This document shows, one piece after another, positions 45,026 to 52,465 of a DNA stretch of 64,000 bases; within the stretch, counting starts at the first letter, position 1, and each line of letters begins with the position of its first letter. The stretch is taken from NCBI RefSeq assembly GCF_023347295.1, contig NZ_CP094469.1, positions 2,914,001 through 2,978,000 of the forward strand, read 5' to 3'. The DNA is from Faecalibacterium sp. I3-3-33. GTDB lineage: Bacteria; Bacillota; Clostridia; Oscillospirales; Ruminococcaceae. The translations under genes were made by a program, and so were the position numbers. The notes beneath the pieces are model-generated. The model had not been told where the DNA came from, ran no database searches, and saw nothing but the letters and a program-made list of their open reading frames with translations.

Positions 45026-45571
45026 TTACTGTGCAGTGGTATTGGTCAGTTCAAAGCCGATGGCAACATAGGTCTTGCCGCCGATGGTCCGTGCGCCGAC
45101 ACCCAGCGCGGTAAGCTCCAGCGTTATGCCGTTTTTGTCTGCGTTGGCGATCTCCTTGTTCACGGTGCGGAGCAGAACTTGAACATTGGTATTGTTGGCT
45201 TTGATGGCTTCGGTTTTTGCAGCCTCATAGAAAAGCGGCACATAACCTTTTCCGGTGTCTTTTTTCAGTTCCCAGCAAAGCATCACCTGCCGCACCATGG
45301 TTTTTCCGTCACCCTCTGTTTTCCAGAGCATTTCACCGGTCAGGCTGTCCGCGCCGCTGTTCTCGGCGACGTGGGAAACAGCCAATGCCCGGATGGCGTC
45401 ATCGTTTTGAAAGGCCGTCCCGAACGCCTTATTCAGCGCGTCCAGATAGGCGCCTTCCACCTTGGCGTCAAACTCGGGGTTGCCGGGGTCGCTGCCGCCG
45501 CAGGCGGTGAGCAGCGCCAGTGCCATGATACCGGCCAGAAGAACAGCCGCAAGACGCTTGATCTTTTTCAT
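45026..45571 (-). CDS. Lipoprotein, member 2 of a three-gene family
   Basis: Protein of 181 aa, same length and plan as member 1: signal MKKIKRLAAVLLAGIMALAL, lipobox LTAC, then EFDAKVEGAYLDALNKAFGT and ELTALGVGARTIGGKTYVAI. AAAAAGGAG lies before the ATG. Promoter and terminator are near-copies of those of gene 1, so the whole unit was duplicated. No catalytic motif is visible. Confidence 0.85.
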   Translation of the reverse strand: MKKIKRLAAVLLAGIMALALLTACGGSDPGNPEFDAKVEGAYLDALNKAFGTAFQNDDAIRALAVSHVAENSGADSLTGEMLWKTEGDGKTMVRQVMLCWELKKDTGKGYVPLFYEAAKTEAIKANNTNVQVLLRTVNKEIANADKNGITLELTALGVGARTIGGKTYVAIGFELTNTTAQ

Positions 45572-45632
45572 GCAATGCTCCTTTTTAAAATGCAGGGCGT
45601 TCCCGTGCGGATGCACGGGGCATTCTGCTTTC

Positions 45633-45662
45633 ATTTTACAGCAGCACGGCGGCGTTCGTCAA
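45633..45662 (-). promoter_or_regulatory. Promoter of lipoprotein gene 2
   Basis: Minus strand TTGACG, 18 bases, TAAAAT. Confidence 0.75.
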
Positions 45663-45706
45663 TGGCAGGTGTGCCTGTTTTTTGCCGGGATTTTTGGGCA
45701 GAGCGC

Positions 45707-45740
45707 AAAAAAGCCCCGGAGGGCGGGTGCTCTCCGGGGA
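45707..45740 (-). terminator. Terminator of lipoprotein gene 3
   Basis: GCCCCGGAGGGC pairs with GCTCTCCGGGG, followed by T's on the minus strand. Confidence 0.85.
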
Positions 45741-45755
45741 ATGATGTTGAAATTA

Positions 45756-46277
45756 TCAGGTCTTGGGGTAAGCGAGGTTCTTGACCTGAATTGCGATTGC
45801 AGCGTAACTGCCCTTTTCATTGGTTCTGACAACGACAGCTGCCTTTGCCCACTCGGTGTCGAACTTCACGCTATTGTTGCTGGCTTCGATCTTGCCAAGC
45901 TTCTCAGTGATCAAATTGACAAAGCCTGCCACGAGACCAGCAGTCTTATAGTCTGCCGACAGGGTAACAGTCACATACTGCTTTGCAGGATCGATGCCCT
46001 TGACGTCAAAATCAACAGCGAGAGTACCAAATGCACTGGTATCTGCCTTGATTCGTGCATCCAGCAGTTCTGCAGTTTCTTTATAGAGCTGGCTGTCATT
46101 CTTGACCTTGCCGTCATTATCACGCAGAGCCGTAGCCTGAGTCTTTCGACCGAGCTGCTTCTGGATCGCTTCTTCCTTTTGTTTGTCCGTGAGAGTGCCG
46201 CCGCCACAGGCGGTGAGCATCACCATAGCCATCACACCTGCCAGCAGCAGGGCTACGAATTTTTTCAGGTTCTTCAT
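45756..46277 (-). CDS. Lipoprotein, member 3 of a three-gene family
   Basis: Protein of 173 aa with signal MKNLKKFVALLLAGVMAMVM and lipobox LTACGG. The mature domain (DKQKEEAIQKQLGRKT to AIAIQVKNLAYPKT) is more distant from members 1 and 2; it shares the general size, the AVDFDVKG/AVDYIQE-like segment and the closing Y-A-A/V-I-A-I strand. A strong promoter precedes it. It is probably an older copy of the same family. Confidence 0.8.
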   Translation of the reverse strand: MKNLKKFVALLLAGVMAMVMLTACGGGTLTDKQKEEAIQKQLGRKTQATALRDNDGKVKNDSQLYKETAELLDARIKADTSAFGTLAVDFDVKGIDPAKQYVTVTLSADYKTAGLVAGFVNLITEKLGKIEASNNSVKFDTEWAKAAVVVRTNEKGSYAAIAIQVKNLAYPKT

Positions 46278-46363
46278 AAGGGTATCCCTCCAATCAGCTT
46301 GTTTGTGGTTATGTTTCTTTTCTCCGAAAGGTCTTGCGCAACCATCGTTGCCTTTCTGCCCTG

Positions 46364-46393
46364 ATTATATCCGACAAGCGATGGTTTTGTCAA
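46364..46393 (-). promoter_or_regulatory. Promoter of lipoprotein gene 3
   Basis: Minus strand TTGACA, 18 bases, TATAAT. Confidence 0.8.
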
Positions 46394-46591
46394 TCGGGAA
46401 TATAGCTAAACTTCCTGAAGCGTTTTCGTCAAAAAGGATGAAAACAAGCGGGATTTGTTGCAGTTCTGATATATTCCGGAATAAAGACCGTCGACAATCC
46501 ACGGAATCTTCTTTTCCCTGCCCCGGCGGCGCAGTTTTGCCGGGTGCGGAGGGCACTTAAATTTGGACATATGTTGTGTTGGCGGGCATTA

Positions 46592-46642
46592 ACTCCCTCA
46601 GATGCGGCTTGCGCCGCGCCAGCTCCCTCTGGGAGGGAGCCC
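46592..46642. repeat. Family A dispersed repeat
   Basis: CTCCCTCAGATGCGGCTTGCGCCGCGCC-type first hairpin (written in parts: GCGGC/GCCGC), then AGCTCCCTCTGGGAGGGAGCC. Confidence 0.7.
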
Positions 46643-46665
46643 CATTATTTTGCCTTTTTACACAT

Positions 46666-46689
46666 TTTTACCACGTTTTAGTGGTAAAA
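46666..46689. promoter_or_regulatory. Hairpin TTTTACCAC/GTGGTAAAA
   Basis: A perfect 9-bp inverted repeat about 40 bases before the next ATG. It could be an operator overlapping the promoter of the secreted protein gene. Confidence 0.45.
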
Positions 46690-46726
46690 TCATGTCCGAA
46701 TTGAAGTGATAACGGAGGAAACACCC

Positions 46727-47398
46727 ATGCAACACTGTCCCGCCCGCGCGGCACAGCGGCTGGCGGCGGCAGTTCTGGCGCTGGTTTTGCTGCTGTGCGC
46801 CTTTTTGCCCCGTGCCCACGCCGCTGCGCTGAAAGAGAAAAACGGCATCCGGCTGCTCAGCTTCGACACCAGCCACATCCTTTCCATCGGCAACCAGACC
46901 TCCGGCAAGTGCAGCCTGTACGCGCTGCGCTACGCCCGCACCATTCTGGACGGCAAGGTGTGCTCCGGCAGCGGGATGTGGTCGAACGGGGCGGTGTGGT
47001 CCGCAGCGGGCTACACCGGGTACTCCGGCACCCGCGCCGAATGCCTGAAAAAACTGTACAGCGAGCTTTCCGCCGGGCGTCCGGTGATCGTGCACCTGAA
47101 AAATACCACGGTGAGCGGGGTCAAAAGGCACACGAACCGCACCTCTACTTATGAATACCACCTGACCGACTCCGGCTGGAGCGAGGTGAACTACCCCCAC
47201 ATTGCCACCAGCAGCACCTACGGGCACTGGGTCTGCGTGGCGGGCATCTCCCCCACCGCCGACCCGGAAAACCTGACCGAGAGCGACTTCTACGCCCTCG
47301 ACCCCGCCCGGGTAACGGCAAACGGACGGCTTGCCGTCACCCGCCTGCTGGACAATACCCTGTGGGTGGAAAACTCCCCCCTGAAGGTGCTGGGGTAA
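46727..47398 (+). CDS. Secreted C39-like cysteine peptidase domain protein
   Basis: Protein of 223 aa with a Sec signal (RLAAAVLALVLLLCAFL, cleavage near AHA). The mature part fits a papain-like C39 fold: Cys in SGKCSLYALRYAR, His in YGHWVCVAGI and an Asp in FYALDPAR. These would form the Cys-His-Asp triad of C39_2-type proteins, some of which cut peptides and some of which are inactive. The ATG at 46727 has GGAGG 8 bases upstream. It stands alone, with a hairpin at its promoter and a terminator at 47417. Substrate unknown. Confidence 0.78.
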   Translation: MQHCPARAAQRLAAAVLALVLLLCAFLPRAHAAALKEKNGIRLLSFDTSHILSIGNQTSGKCSLYALRYARTILDGKVCSGSGMWSNGAVWSAAGYTGYSGTRAECLKKLYSELSAGRPVIVHLKNTTVSGVKRHTNRTSTYEYHLTDSGWSEVNYPHIATSSTYGHWVCVAGISPTADPENLTESDFYALDPARVTANGRLAVTRLLDNTLWVENSPLKVLG

Positions 47399-47416
47399 AA
47401 ATATAATATGATAAAA

Positions 47417-47453
47417 CAGAGCGCCTGACACCGCAGTGTCAGGCGCTCTGTTT
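47417..47453. terminator. Terminator between C39-like and acylphosphatase genes
   Basis: CAGAGCGCCTGACAC pairs with GTGTCAGGCGCTCTG, followed by TTTC; it may serve both strands. Confidence 0.88.
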
Positions 47454-47466
47454 CTATTCCGTTCCT

Positions 47467-47793
47467 TTAATATCCCTTCACCGAGAAGCCGCGCTCCCAC
47501 GGGTCGGGCGGGATATTTTTGCTGCGGATGCCGGTGATCTGGATATAATCGCTTTTCTGGATCATGGCGAACAGAGACATAAACTTGTCCGGGTCGCCCT
47601 GCACTTCCAGCGTCACGCTGCCGTCGTCCTCGTTCTGCACCCAGCCGGTCAGGTCAAGGGTCTGCGCGGCGTACCGCGCCCGGTAGCGGAAGCCCACCCC
47701 CTGCACCTGCCCGGTGATGATGTAGCGCCGCCGCTCCGTGCCCTCCGGCAGTGCGGGCGGGGTGCGGTCCTTTTTGGAAAGAAAATCAAACAC
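47467..47793 (-). CDS. acyP: Acylphosphatase
   Basis: Protein of 108 aa that hydrolyses acyl phosphates. The family motif GQVQGVGFRYRARYAA supplies the phosphate-binding Arg, and GWVQNEDDGSVTLEVQGD supplies the catalytic Asn. The start GTG at 47793 fits the family length plus a short lead (FDFLSKKDRTPPALPEG); a longer frame runs into hairpin repeats and is not believable. A GGGGG stretch before the GTG lies in a CCCCC-TTCG-GGGGG hairpin that belongs to the repeat array, so the repeat may weaken translation. The pyrophosphatase gene lies upstream on the same strand. Confidence 0.88.
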   Translation of the reverse strand: MFDFLSKKDRTPPALPEGTERRRYIITGQVQGVGFRYRARYAAQTLDLTGWVQNEDDGSVTLEVQGDPDKFMSLFAMIQKSDYIQITGIRSKNIPPDPWERGFSVKGY

Positions 47794-47800
47794 AGCGGTG

Positions 47801-47994
47801 TCCCCCTTCGGGGGAATGATGTACTGTGCTGCGCGCAGTATGATGTGCTTCGCAATGATGTTCCGGCTGCGCCGGAAATGATGCAGCCGCCTGCGGCGGC
47901 AATTGTGCCGCAAGGCACACATCATTTGCCCGCAGGGCAACATCATTTCCCGCAGGGAACATCATGCCGTGCCGCAGGCACGGTGCATCATTCC
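47801..47994. repeat. Family B hairpin array, copy 2 (large)
   Basis: About eight short perfect hairpins (for example TTCCGGC/GCCGGAA, GTGCC/GGCAC, TGCCC/GGGCA, CCGTGCC/GGCACGG) with GCAG or GCAA loops are joined by ATGATG or CATCATT linkers. It fills the whole gap between the pyrophosphatase stop and the acylphosphatase start. Confidence 0.85.
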
Positions 47995-47996
47995 CT

Positions 47997-49652
47997 TTAC
48001 AGTTCCTGATAAGCGGTCATCAGGGCGGGGATGAACTGCTTTTTGCGGCTCACCACGCCCGGCAGCGTCCAGCTGCCATCAGTGCCGGGCTGGATCTCGA
48101 AGCCATCCGTCAGCACCCCGGCGGCGTAGCGTCCATCGCAGATGACCACGCTCTCTTCCTTGGGCACATCGGTCAGCAGCATGTAGATGTCCTCCACGTT
48201 CTGCTTGTTGCGTGCCTCTTCCAGATACGGCTTCAGCAGCGCCTCGGCGGCGGTCAGGTTCTTGCGGGTCATGTAGCTGCCCTGCGCCACGCCAAAGCGG
48301 ATATCGCCGCACATGAACACCTTGAAGTCCTGCAAGAACACTTCCTCGGCGGTCTTGCCGTCCAGCTTTTCGCCGGCTTCGAACATTTCGTTGGCAAACT
48401 CGTTGATGTCCACCCCGGCGATCTTTGCCAGACGGTTGGCGGCGTTCACGTCGATGGGGGTGCAGGTGGGGCTGCGGAACACCAGCGTATCCGACAGGAT
48501 GGCAGCCAGCAGCAGACCGGCGGTCTTTTGCGGGATGGTCACGCCGTTTTCATCGTACATCTGGGTGACGATGGTGGCGGTGCAGCCCACCGGCTGGTTA
48601 CGGAAGTACACCGGGCCGCTGGTCTCCAGACTGCCGATGCGGTGGTGGTCGATGATCTCCAGGATCTCGGCCTGATCAAAGCCCTCCACCGCCTGTGTGG
48701 CCTCGTTGTGGTCCACCAGAATGATGCGGCGCTTGCGCAGGTTGATGATGTTGCGGCGGCTGATCATACCGCAATACTTGCCGTCTGCGTCCAGAATGGG
48801 GAAATACCGGTGGCGCACCTTTGCCATCACGCGGGTGACGTCTGCCACCGGGGTGACGAGGGTGAATTTCATGATATCGTCCCGGGTCATGTAATAGGAA
48901 ATGGGCGCACACTGGCTGATGAGCTTTGCCGCCGCATAGGTATCGCAGGGGGCACTCATGATGGCTACGCCGGTCTCGGCGGCGATATGCTGGATGGTGC
49001 GGCCCACCTTTGCGCCGTTGCAGATGATGATAAGAGAAGCTTCCTTCTCGATGGCGCAGAGCTGGCTCTCGTAGCGGTTGGTCAGGATGACGATATCGCC
49101 CTTTTCCATGTTGCTTTCCAGCATTTCCGGGGTGGCGGTGCCAATGCGGATGTGACCGGTGGTGCACACTGCGTCCTCGCTGCCCACTACCATGGTAGCG
49201 CCCAGCGTTTCCAGAATATTGCGGTAGCTGGTGCGGCTCTTGGCAAGGATGCCGGTGTCGAACAGGTCCATGTTGGCGGTGGCGATATCCTTCACCGTGA
49301 TGACGCCCTGCAATTCGTCATCCTCGCTGGTCACGGGGAGGGTGTCGATCTTCTGGTCGCGCATGATCTCCCACGCCTTGCGCAGGCTGGTGGAGCCGGA
49401 GATGCCGGGGATCTGGCGGTAATCCACGTCCCGGATCTTAGGGTTGACGTCGGTGCACATCCGGGGCGGCGTGACCCCGAACTTTTTCAGCACAAATTCA
49501 GTTTCCTGATTCATTTTGCCCGCACGCCGGGCTTCGCAGACCAGATCGCTGGTCTTGTTTTTCAGCTCTGCATAGGCAATGGCAGAGCAAATGGAGTCGG
49601 TGTCCGGGTTGCGATGCCCGATGACCACGACCTTATGCGCAGTTTGCTGCAT
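47997..49652 (-). CDS. ppaC: Manganese-dependent inorganic pyrophosphatase with CBS domains (family II)
   Basis: Protein of 551 aa. Family II catalytic motifs are present: GHRNPDTDS (12-20), DHNEATQ, IDHHRIG and a DHHA2-type C-terminal half with SDTLVFRSPTCTPID. Inserted between them are two CBS repeats (about 70-125 and 245-305) around a DRTGG-like part (about 185-240), the architecture of nucleotide-regulated CBS-PPases. These enzymes hydrolyse PPi and are controlled by adenine nucleotides. GGGGG lies about 7 bases before the ATG. Promoter TTTACC-17-TAAAAT at 49738-49766. Confidence 0.95.
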   Translation of the reverse strand: MQQTAHKVVVIGHRNPDTDSICSAIAYAELKNKTSDLVCEARRAGKMNQETEFVLKKFGVTPPRMCTDVNPKIRDVDYRQIPGISGSTSLRKAWEIMRDQKIDTLPVTSEDDELQGVITVKDIATANMDLFDTGILAKSRTSYRNILETLGATMVVGSEDAVCTTGHIRIGTATPEMLESNMEKGDIVILTNRYESQLCAIEKEASLIIICNGAKVGRTIQHIAAETGVAIMSAPCDTYAAAKLISQCAPISYYMTRDDIMKFTLVTPVADVTRVMAKVRHRYFPILDADGKYCGMISRRNIINLRKRRIILVDHNEATQAVEGFDQAEILEIIDHHRIGSLETSGPVYFRNQPVGCTATIVTQMYDENGVTIPQKTAGLLLAAILSDTLVFRSPTCTPIDVNAANRLAKIAGVDINEFANEMFEAGEKLDGKTAEEVFLQDFKVFMCGDIRFGVAQGSYMTRKNLTAAEALLKPYLEEARNKQNVEDIYMLLTDVPKEESVVICDGRYAAGVLTDGFEIQPGTDGSWTLPGVVSRKKQFIPALMTAYQEL

Positions 49653-49737
49653 ACTTTACCCCCTTATGGGTCTTTACCTTCTTATCATATACCAAAGCAG
49701 CGCCCCTCTCCTGCACAGCGGGGCGGGCTGCAACCTT

Positions 49738-49766
49738 ATTTTAACACAACTGTGCCCATGGGTAAA
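49738..49766 (-). promoter_or_regulatory. Promoter of the pyrophosphatase gene
   Basis: Minus strand TTTACC, 17 bases, TAAAAT. Confidence 0.7.
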
Positions 49767-49820
49767 GGGCACGCAGCGCGGCAGACTGTTGCTTTTTGGC
49801 CCTTTCTTGTATACAACCTC

Positions 49821-49849
49821 TTGCATTTCGACAGCTTCCGCTGTATGAT
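49821..49849 (+). promoter_or_regulatory. Promoter of the third MATE gene
   Basis: TTGCAT, 17 bases, TATGAT, about 40 bases before the ATG. Confidence 0.75.
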
Positions 49850-49891
49850 AGAAGCATTCGAGCTTTTTTGTCATTTGCAACGGAGGACAGC

Positions 49892-51250
49892 ATGAAATCG
49901 TCCAAATTCACATCCACTCCCCTGTTTCCACGGCAGGCGCTGGTGGCGCTGCTGCTGCCGCTGATCGCAGAGCAGGCGCTCAGCGTGACCATTGGTCTGG
50001 CGGATACCCTGATGGTATCCTCGGTGGGCGAAGCCGCCGTGTCCGGCGTAAGCCTTGTGGACAGCTTCAACACCCTGATGATCCAGATCATGAGCGCACT
50101 GGCTACCGGCGGCGCGGTGGTCACCAGCCAGTACATCGGCCATCAGGAGCCAAAAAACGCCAAGGCTGCGGCGGCGCAGATTTTATTCGTGCTGTCCAGT
50201 TTCAGTGTGCTGGTGGCGGCGGTGGTCATCGGCGGGCGGCACGCCATTCTGCGGGGCATCTTCGGCTCCATTGATGCGGACGTGATGCGCTACGCCGAGA
50301 CCTACTTTCTGCTTTCGGCGCTGAGCTATCCCTTCATCGGCCTGTACAACGCTGGTGCGGCGCTGTTCCGGGCGCAGGGCAACAGCAAGATCAGTATGCT
50401 GTCCAGCTTGGTGATGAACGTGGTGAACATCGGCGGCAATGCGGTGCTGATCTACGGCTTCGGCATGGGGGTCATGGGTGCGGCGCTGGCCAGCCTTGTG
50501 TCCCGCGCCATTGCCTGCGCGGTGGTGCTGTATCTGCTGCAAAAGCCGGGCTGCGCCTTGCGGGTGGACAGCCTGCGGGCGATGGCTCCGAACGGCGGGC
50601 TGATCCGGCGCATCCTGCGGGTGGGCATCCCCGCCGGCATCGAGAACGGCATGTTCCAGATCGGCAAGCTGTCGGTCTCCAGCCTGACCTCCACCCTTGG
50701 CACGGCAGCCATTGCCGCCAATGCCGTTGCCAATACCACCACCACTTTCCTGAACATCCCCGCCAACGCCGTGGGCATGGCTGCCCTGACCGTGGTGGGC
50801 CAGTGTCTGGGCGCGGGCGAAAAGGAACAGGCGGTGTACTACTCCCGCCGCCTGATGCTGACCGCCTACTGCGGCGCGTGGGTGATGAACCTGTCGGCCT
50901 TCTTCTTCGCCAACCGGTTCGCGGTGTCCCTGTTCAACCTCTCGCCGGAGGCACAGGCCATGGCGCTGGACATCATGGTGTGGTTCAACATCGTTTCCCT
51001 GTTCGTGTGGCCGTCCAGCTTTACCCTGCCCAACATCCTGCGCGCCGCCGGTGACGCCCGGTTTACCATGACCGTGAGCATCGTGTCCATGTGGGCGTTC
51101 CGGGTAGGCTTCTGCTATCTGGTCGTGCTGTGCTTCGGCGGCGGGCTGCTGAGCATCTGGATGGGGATGTATCTGGACTGGGTGTTCCGCTCGCTGTGCT
51201 TCTATCTGCGCTTCCGCCGGGGCAGCTGGCTGGAGCAGAGTGTGATCTGA
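49892..51250 (+). CDS. MATE family efflux transporter
   Basis: Protein of 452 aa with 12 membrane spans. The two-fold MATE pattern is visible (ADTLMVSSVGEAAVSGVSLVDS in the first half; TVVGQCLGAGEKEQAVYYSRR in the second). GGAGG lies 6 bases before the ATG. It is a single-gene unit ended by the terminator at 51260-51310. Among MATE types it is closer to the DinF/NorM-like group of Firmicutes than to the other two copies in the window; the substrate is unknown. Confidence 0.93.
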   Translation: MKSSKFTSTPLFPRQALVALLLPLIAEQALSVTIGLADTLMVSSVGEAAVSGVSLVDSFNTLMIQIMSALATGGAVVTSQYIGHQEPKNAKAAAAQILFVLSSFSVLVAAVVIGGRHAILRGIFGSIDADVMRYAETYFLLSALSYPFIGLYNAGAALFRAQGNSKISMLSSLVMNVVNIGGNAVLIYGFGMGVMGAALASLVSRAIACAVVLYLLQKPGCALRVDSLRAMAPNGGLIRRILRVGIPAGIENGMFQIGKLSVSSLTSTLGTAAIAANAVANTTTTFLNIPANAVGMAALTVVGQCLGAGEKEQAVYYSRRLMLTAYCGAWVMNLSAFFFANRFAVSLFNLSPEAQAMALDIMVWFNIVSLFVWPSSFTLPNILRAAGDARFTMTVSIVSMWAFRVGFCYLVVLCFGGGLLSIWMGMYLDWVFRSLCFYLRFRRGSWLEQSVI

Positions 51251-51259
51251 ATTTTTGGT

Positions 51260-51310
51260 ATCCACCCCTTTTCCGGTCTGTAAAGACCGGTGAAGGGGTG
51301 GATTTTTCTT
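51260..51310 (+). terminator. Terminator of the third MATE gene
   Basis: ATCCACCCCTT pairs with AAGGGGTGGAT around a CCGGTCT/AGACCGG inner stem, followed by TTTTTCTTTTTTT. Confidence 0.9.
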
Positions 51311-51424
51311 TTTTTGCAGGAAAACGCCGCTTTGATTCGTATTATCAACAGAAGAGCGATGGTATTTTTTACAGGTTTCACAAATTATTTTTTCAGCGCT
51401 TGACAAAGTTTTCACCTTTCGTTC

Positions 51425-51453
51425 TTGCAATCTTCATCGTTCGGGCGTATAAT
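51425..51453 (+). promoter_or_regulatory. Promoter of the PAP2 gene
   Basis: TTGCAA, 17 bases, TATAAT, about 50 bases before the ATG. Confidence 0.78.
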
Positions 51454-51500
51454 TTCTCAATGCTATCGAGTTCTGCTCTTCTGCAAAAGGAGGCTATTCT

Positions 51501-52157
51501 ATGAAACGCAGCTGGCTTGCGCGCCACCCCATCGGGTTCATGGCGCTGTATACTATATTTTATCTTTCTGTTTTTCACTATCTGGAGGCAAACGTCCCCC
51601 TGCGCAGCATTCTGGTGCACTGTCGGTTGGACGATCTGATCCCCTTCTGCAAATATGCGGTGATCCCCTACTTTGCATGGTTTGCGTGGATCCCCTTCAC
51701 CCTGTTCTATCTGCTGTGGAAAGCCCCGCGTGAGGACTTCTGGCGGCTGTGTCTGCCGCTGTTCTCCGGCATGACCATTGCACTGGCCTGCTACGCGGTG
51801 CTGCCCACCGCACTGGACCTGCGCCCCTACTGGGTGCCGGGCAGCGACATCTTTGCCCGGGTGGTGCGCTTTTTGTACCGCACCGACACCGCCACCAACG
51901 TCTGCCCGTCCATCCATGTGTTCAACTCGGTAACGCTGCTGCTGGCGTACTACCGCAGCCGCATTTTTGAGGCGCCCCGCCGCCGCTGGATGCGTCCCGC
52001 AGCTGCTGTGCTGTGCGTTTCCATCGTCTGCTCCACCGTGCTGCTCAAGCAGCACAGCTGCATTGACGTGGCCTTGGGTGCACTGCTGGCACTGGCTCTG
52101 GACAGCGCCTTTACCGCCCTCGAGCGCAGCCAGCTGCCGCAGGTGCGGAGAGCATAA
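51501..52157 (+). CDS. PAP2 family phosphatase (membrane)
   Basis: Protein of 218 aa with about six membrane spans. The PAP2 active-site parts are visible as RPYWVPG, CPSIHVFNS and LKQHSCIDVALG, with the catalytic His in SIHVF and His-x3-Asp in HSCID. Such enzymes remove phosphate from phosphatidate, undecaprenyl-PP or inositol lipids. AAAAGGAGG lies 8 bases before the ATG. It stands alone with its own promoter, followed by the family C element at 52180. Confidence 0.88.
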   Translation: MKRSWLARHPIGFMALYTIFYLSVFHYLEANVPLRSILVHCRLDDLIPFCKYAVIPYFAWFAWIPFTLFYLLWKAPREDFWRLCLPLFSGMTIALACYAVLPTALDLRPYWVPGSDIFARVVRFLYRTDTATNVCPSIHVFNSVTLLLAYYRSRIFEAPRRRWMRPAAAVLCVSIVCSTVLLKQHSCIDVALGALLALALDSAFTALERSQLPQVRRA

Positions 52158-52179
52158 AATTCTTTTTTCGGCAGCGCGG

Positions 52180-52465
52180 GACGATTTGAAATGCCCTCCG
52201 CGCTGCTCTGGGCATAATTCAAGGAAAAATTATTTTTATTTTGGCTTCCAAAAAGTCTGCGGACTTTTTGGAAGCCTTTTTTCACGCGAAAGCCCCTCTT
52301 GGGAAAGTTTTCTGGTCCAGTTGGAAAACTGGCGTTTTTCTTTACGACCCCAACTGTGAAAAAGTGGCTCAGAAACGCCCGCAGGCGTTTCTGAGCCACA
52401 AATTATAATAATAATTTTTCCGCTGAACATGGCCAAAGCGCACGCGGCGGCCATTCAAAATCGTC
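52180..52465. repeat. Family C element with terminal inverted repeats
   Basis: Left end 52180-52238 is a degenerate inverted copy of the right end 52408-52465 (GACGATTTGAAATGCCC region versus GGCGGCCATTCAAAATCGTC). Inside are two perfect hairpins, GGCTTCCAAAAAGT/ACTTTTTGGAAGCC with loop CTGCGG and TGGCTCAGAAACGC/GCGTTTCTGAGCCA with loop CCGCAG. It encodes no protein. A half-copy lies at 35988-36101. Confidence 0.8.

Larger units (their letters stand above)
46278..46726. other. Intergenic region
   Basis: No gene. It contains the promoter at 46364-46393, a family A unit at 46592-46642 and a hairpin at 46666-46689. Confidence 0.6.

Noticed and set aside
47794..47946. N-terminal extension of acylphosphatase (MMLPCGQMM...)
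   Set aside because: It is translated hairpin repeat; the family begins after the GTG at 47793.
47801..47994. CRISPR array
   Set aside because: Units are hairpins of different sequence with 6-8 base linkers; there is no constant 25-40 base repeat, no spacer set and no cas gene.
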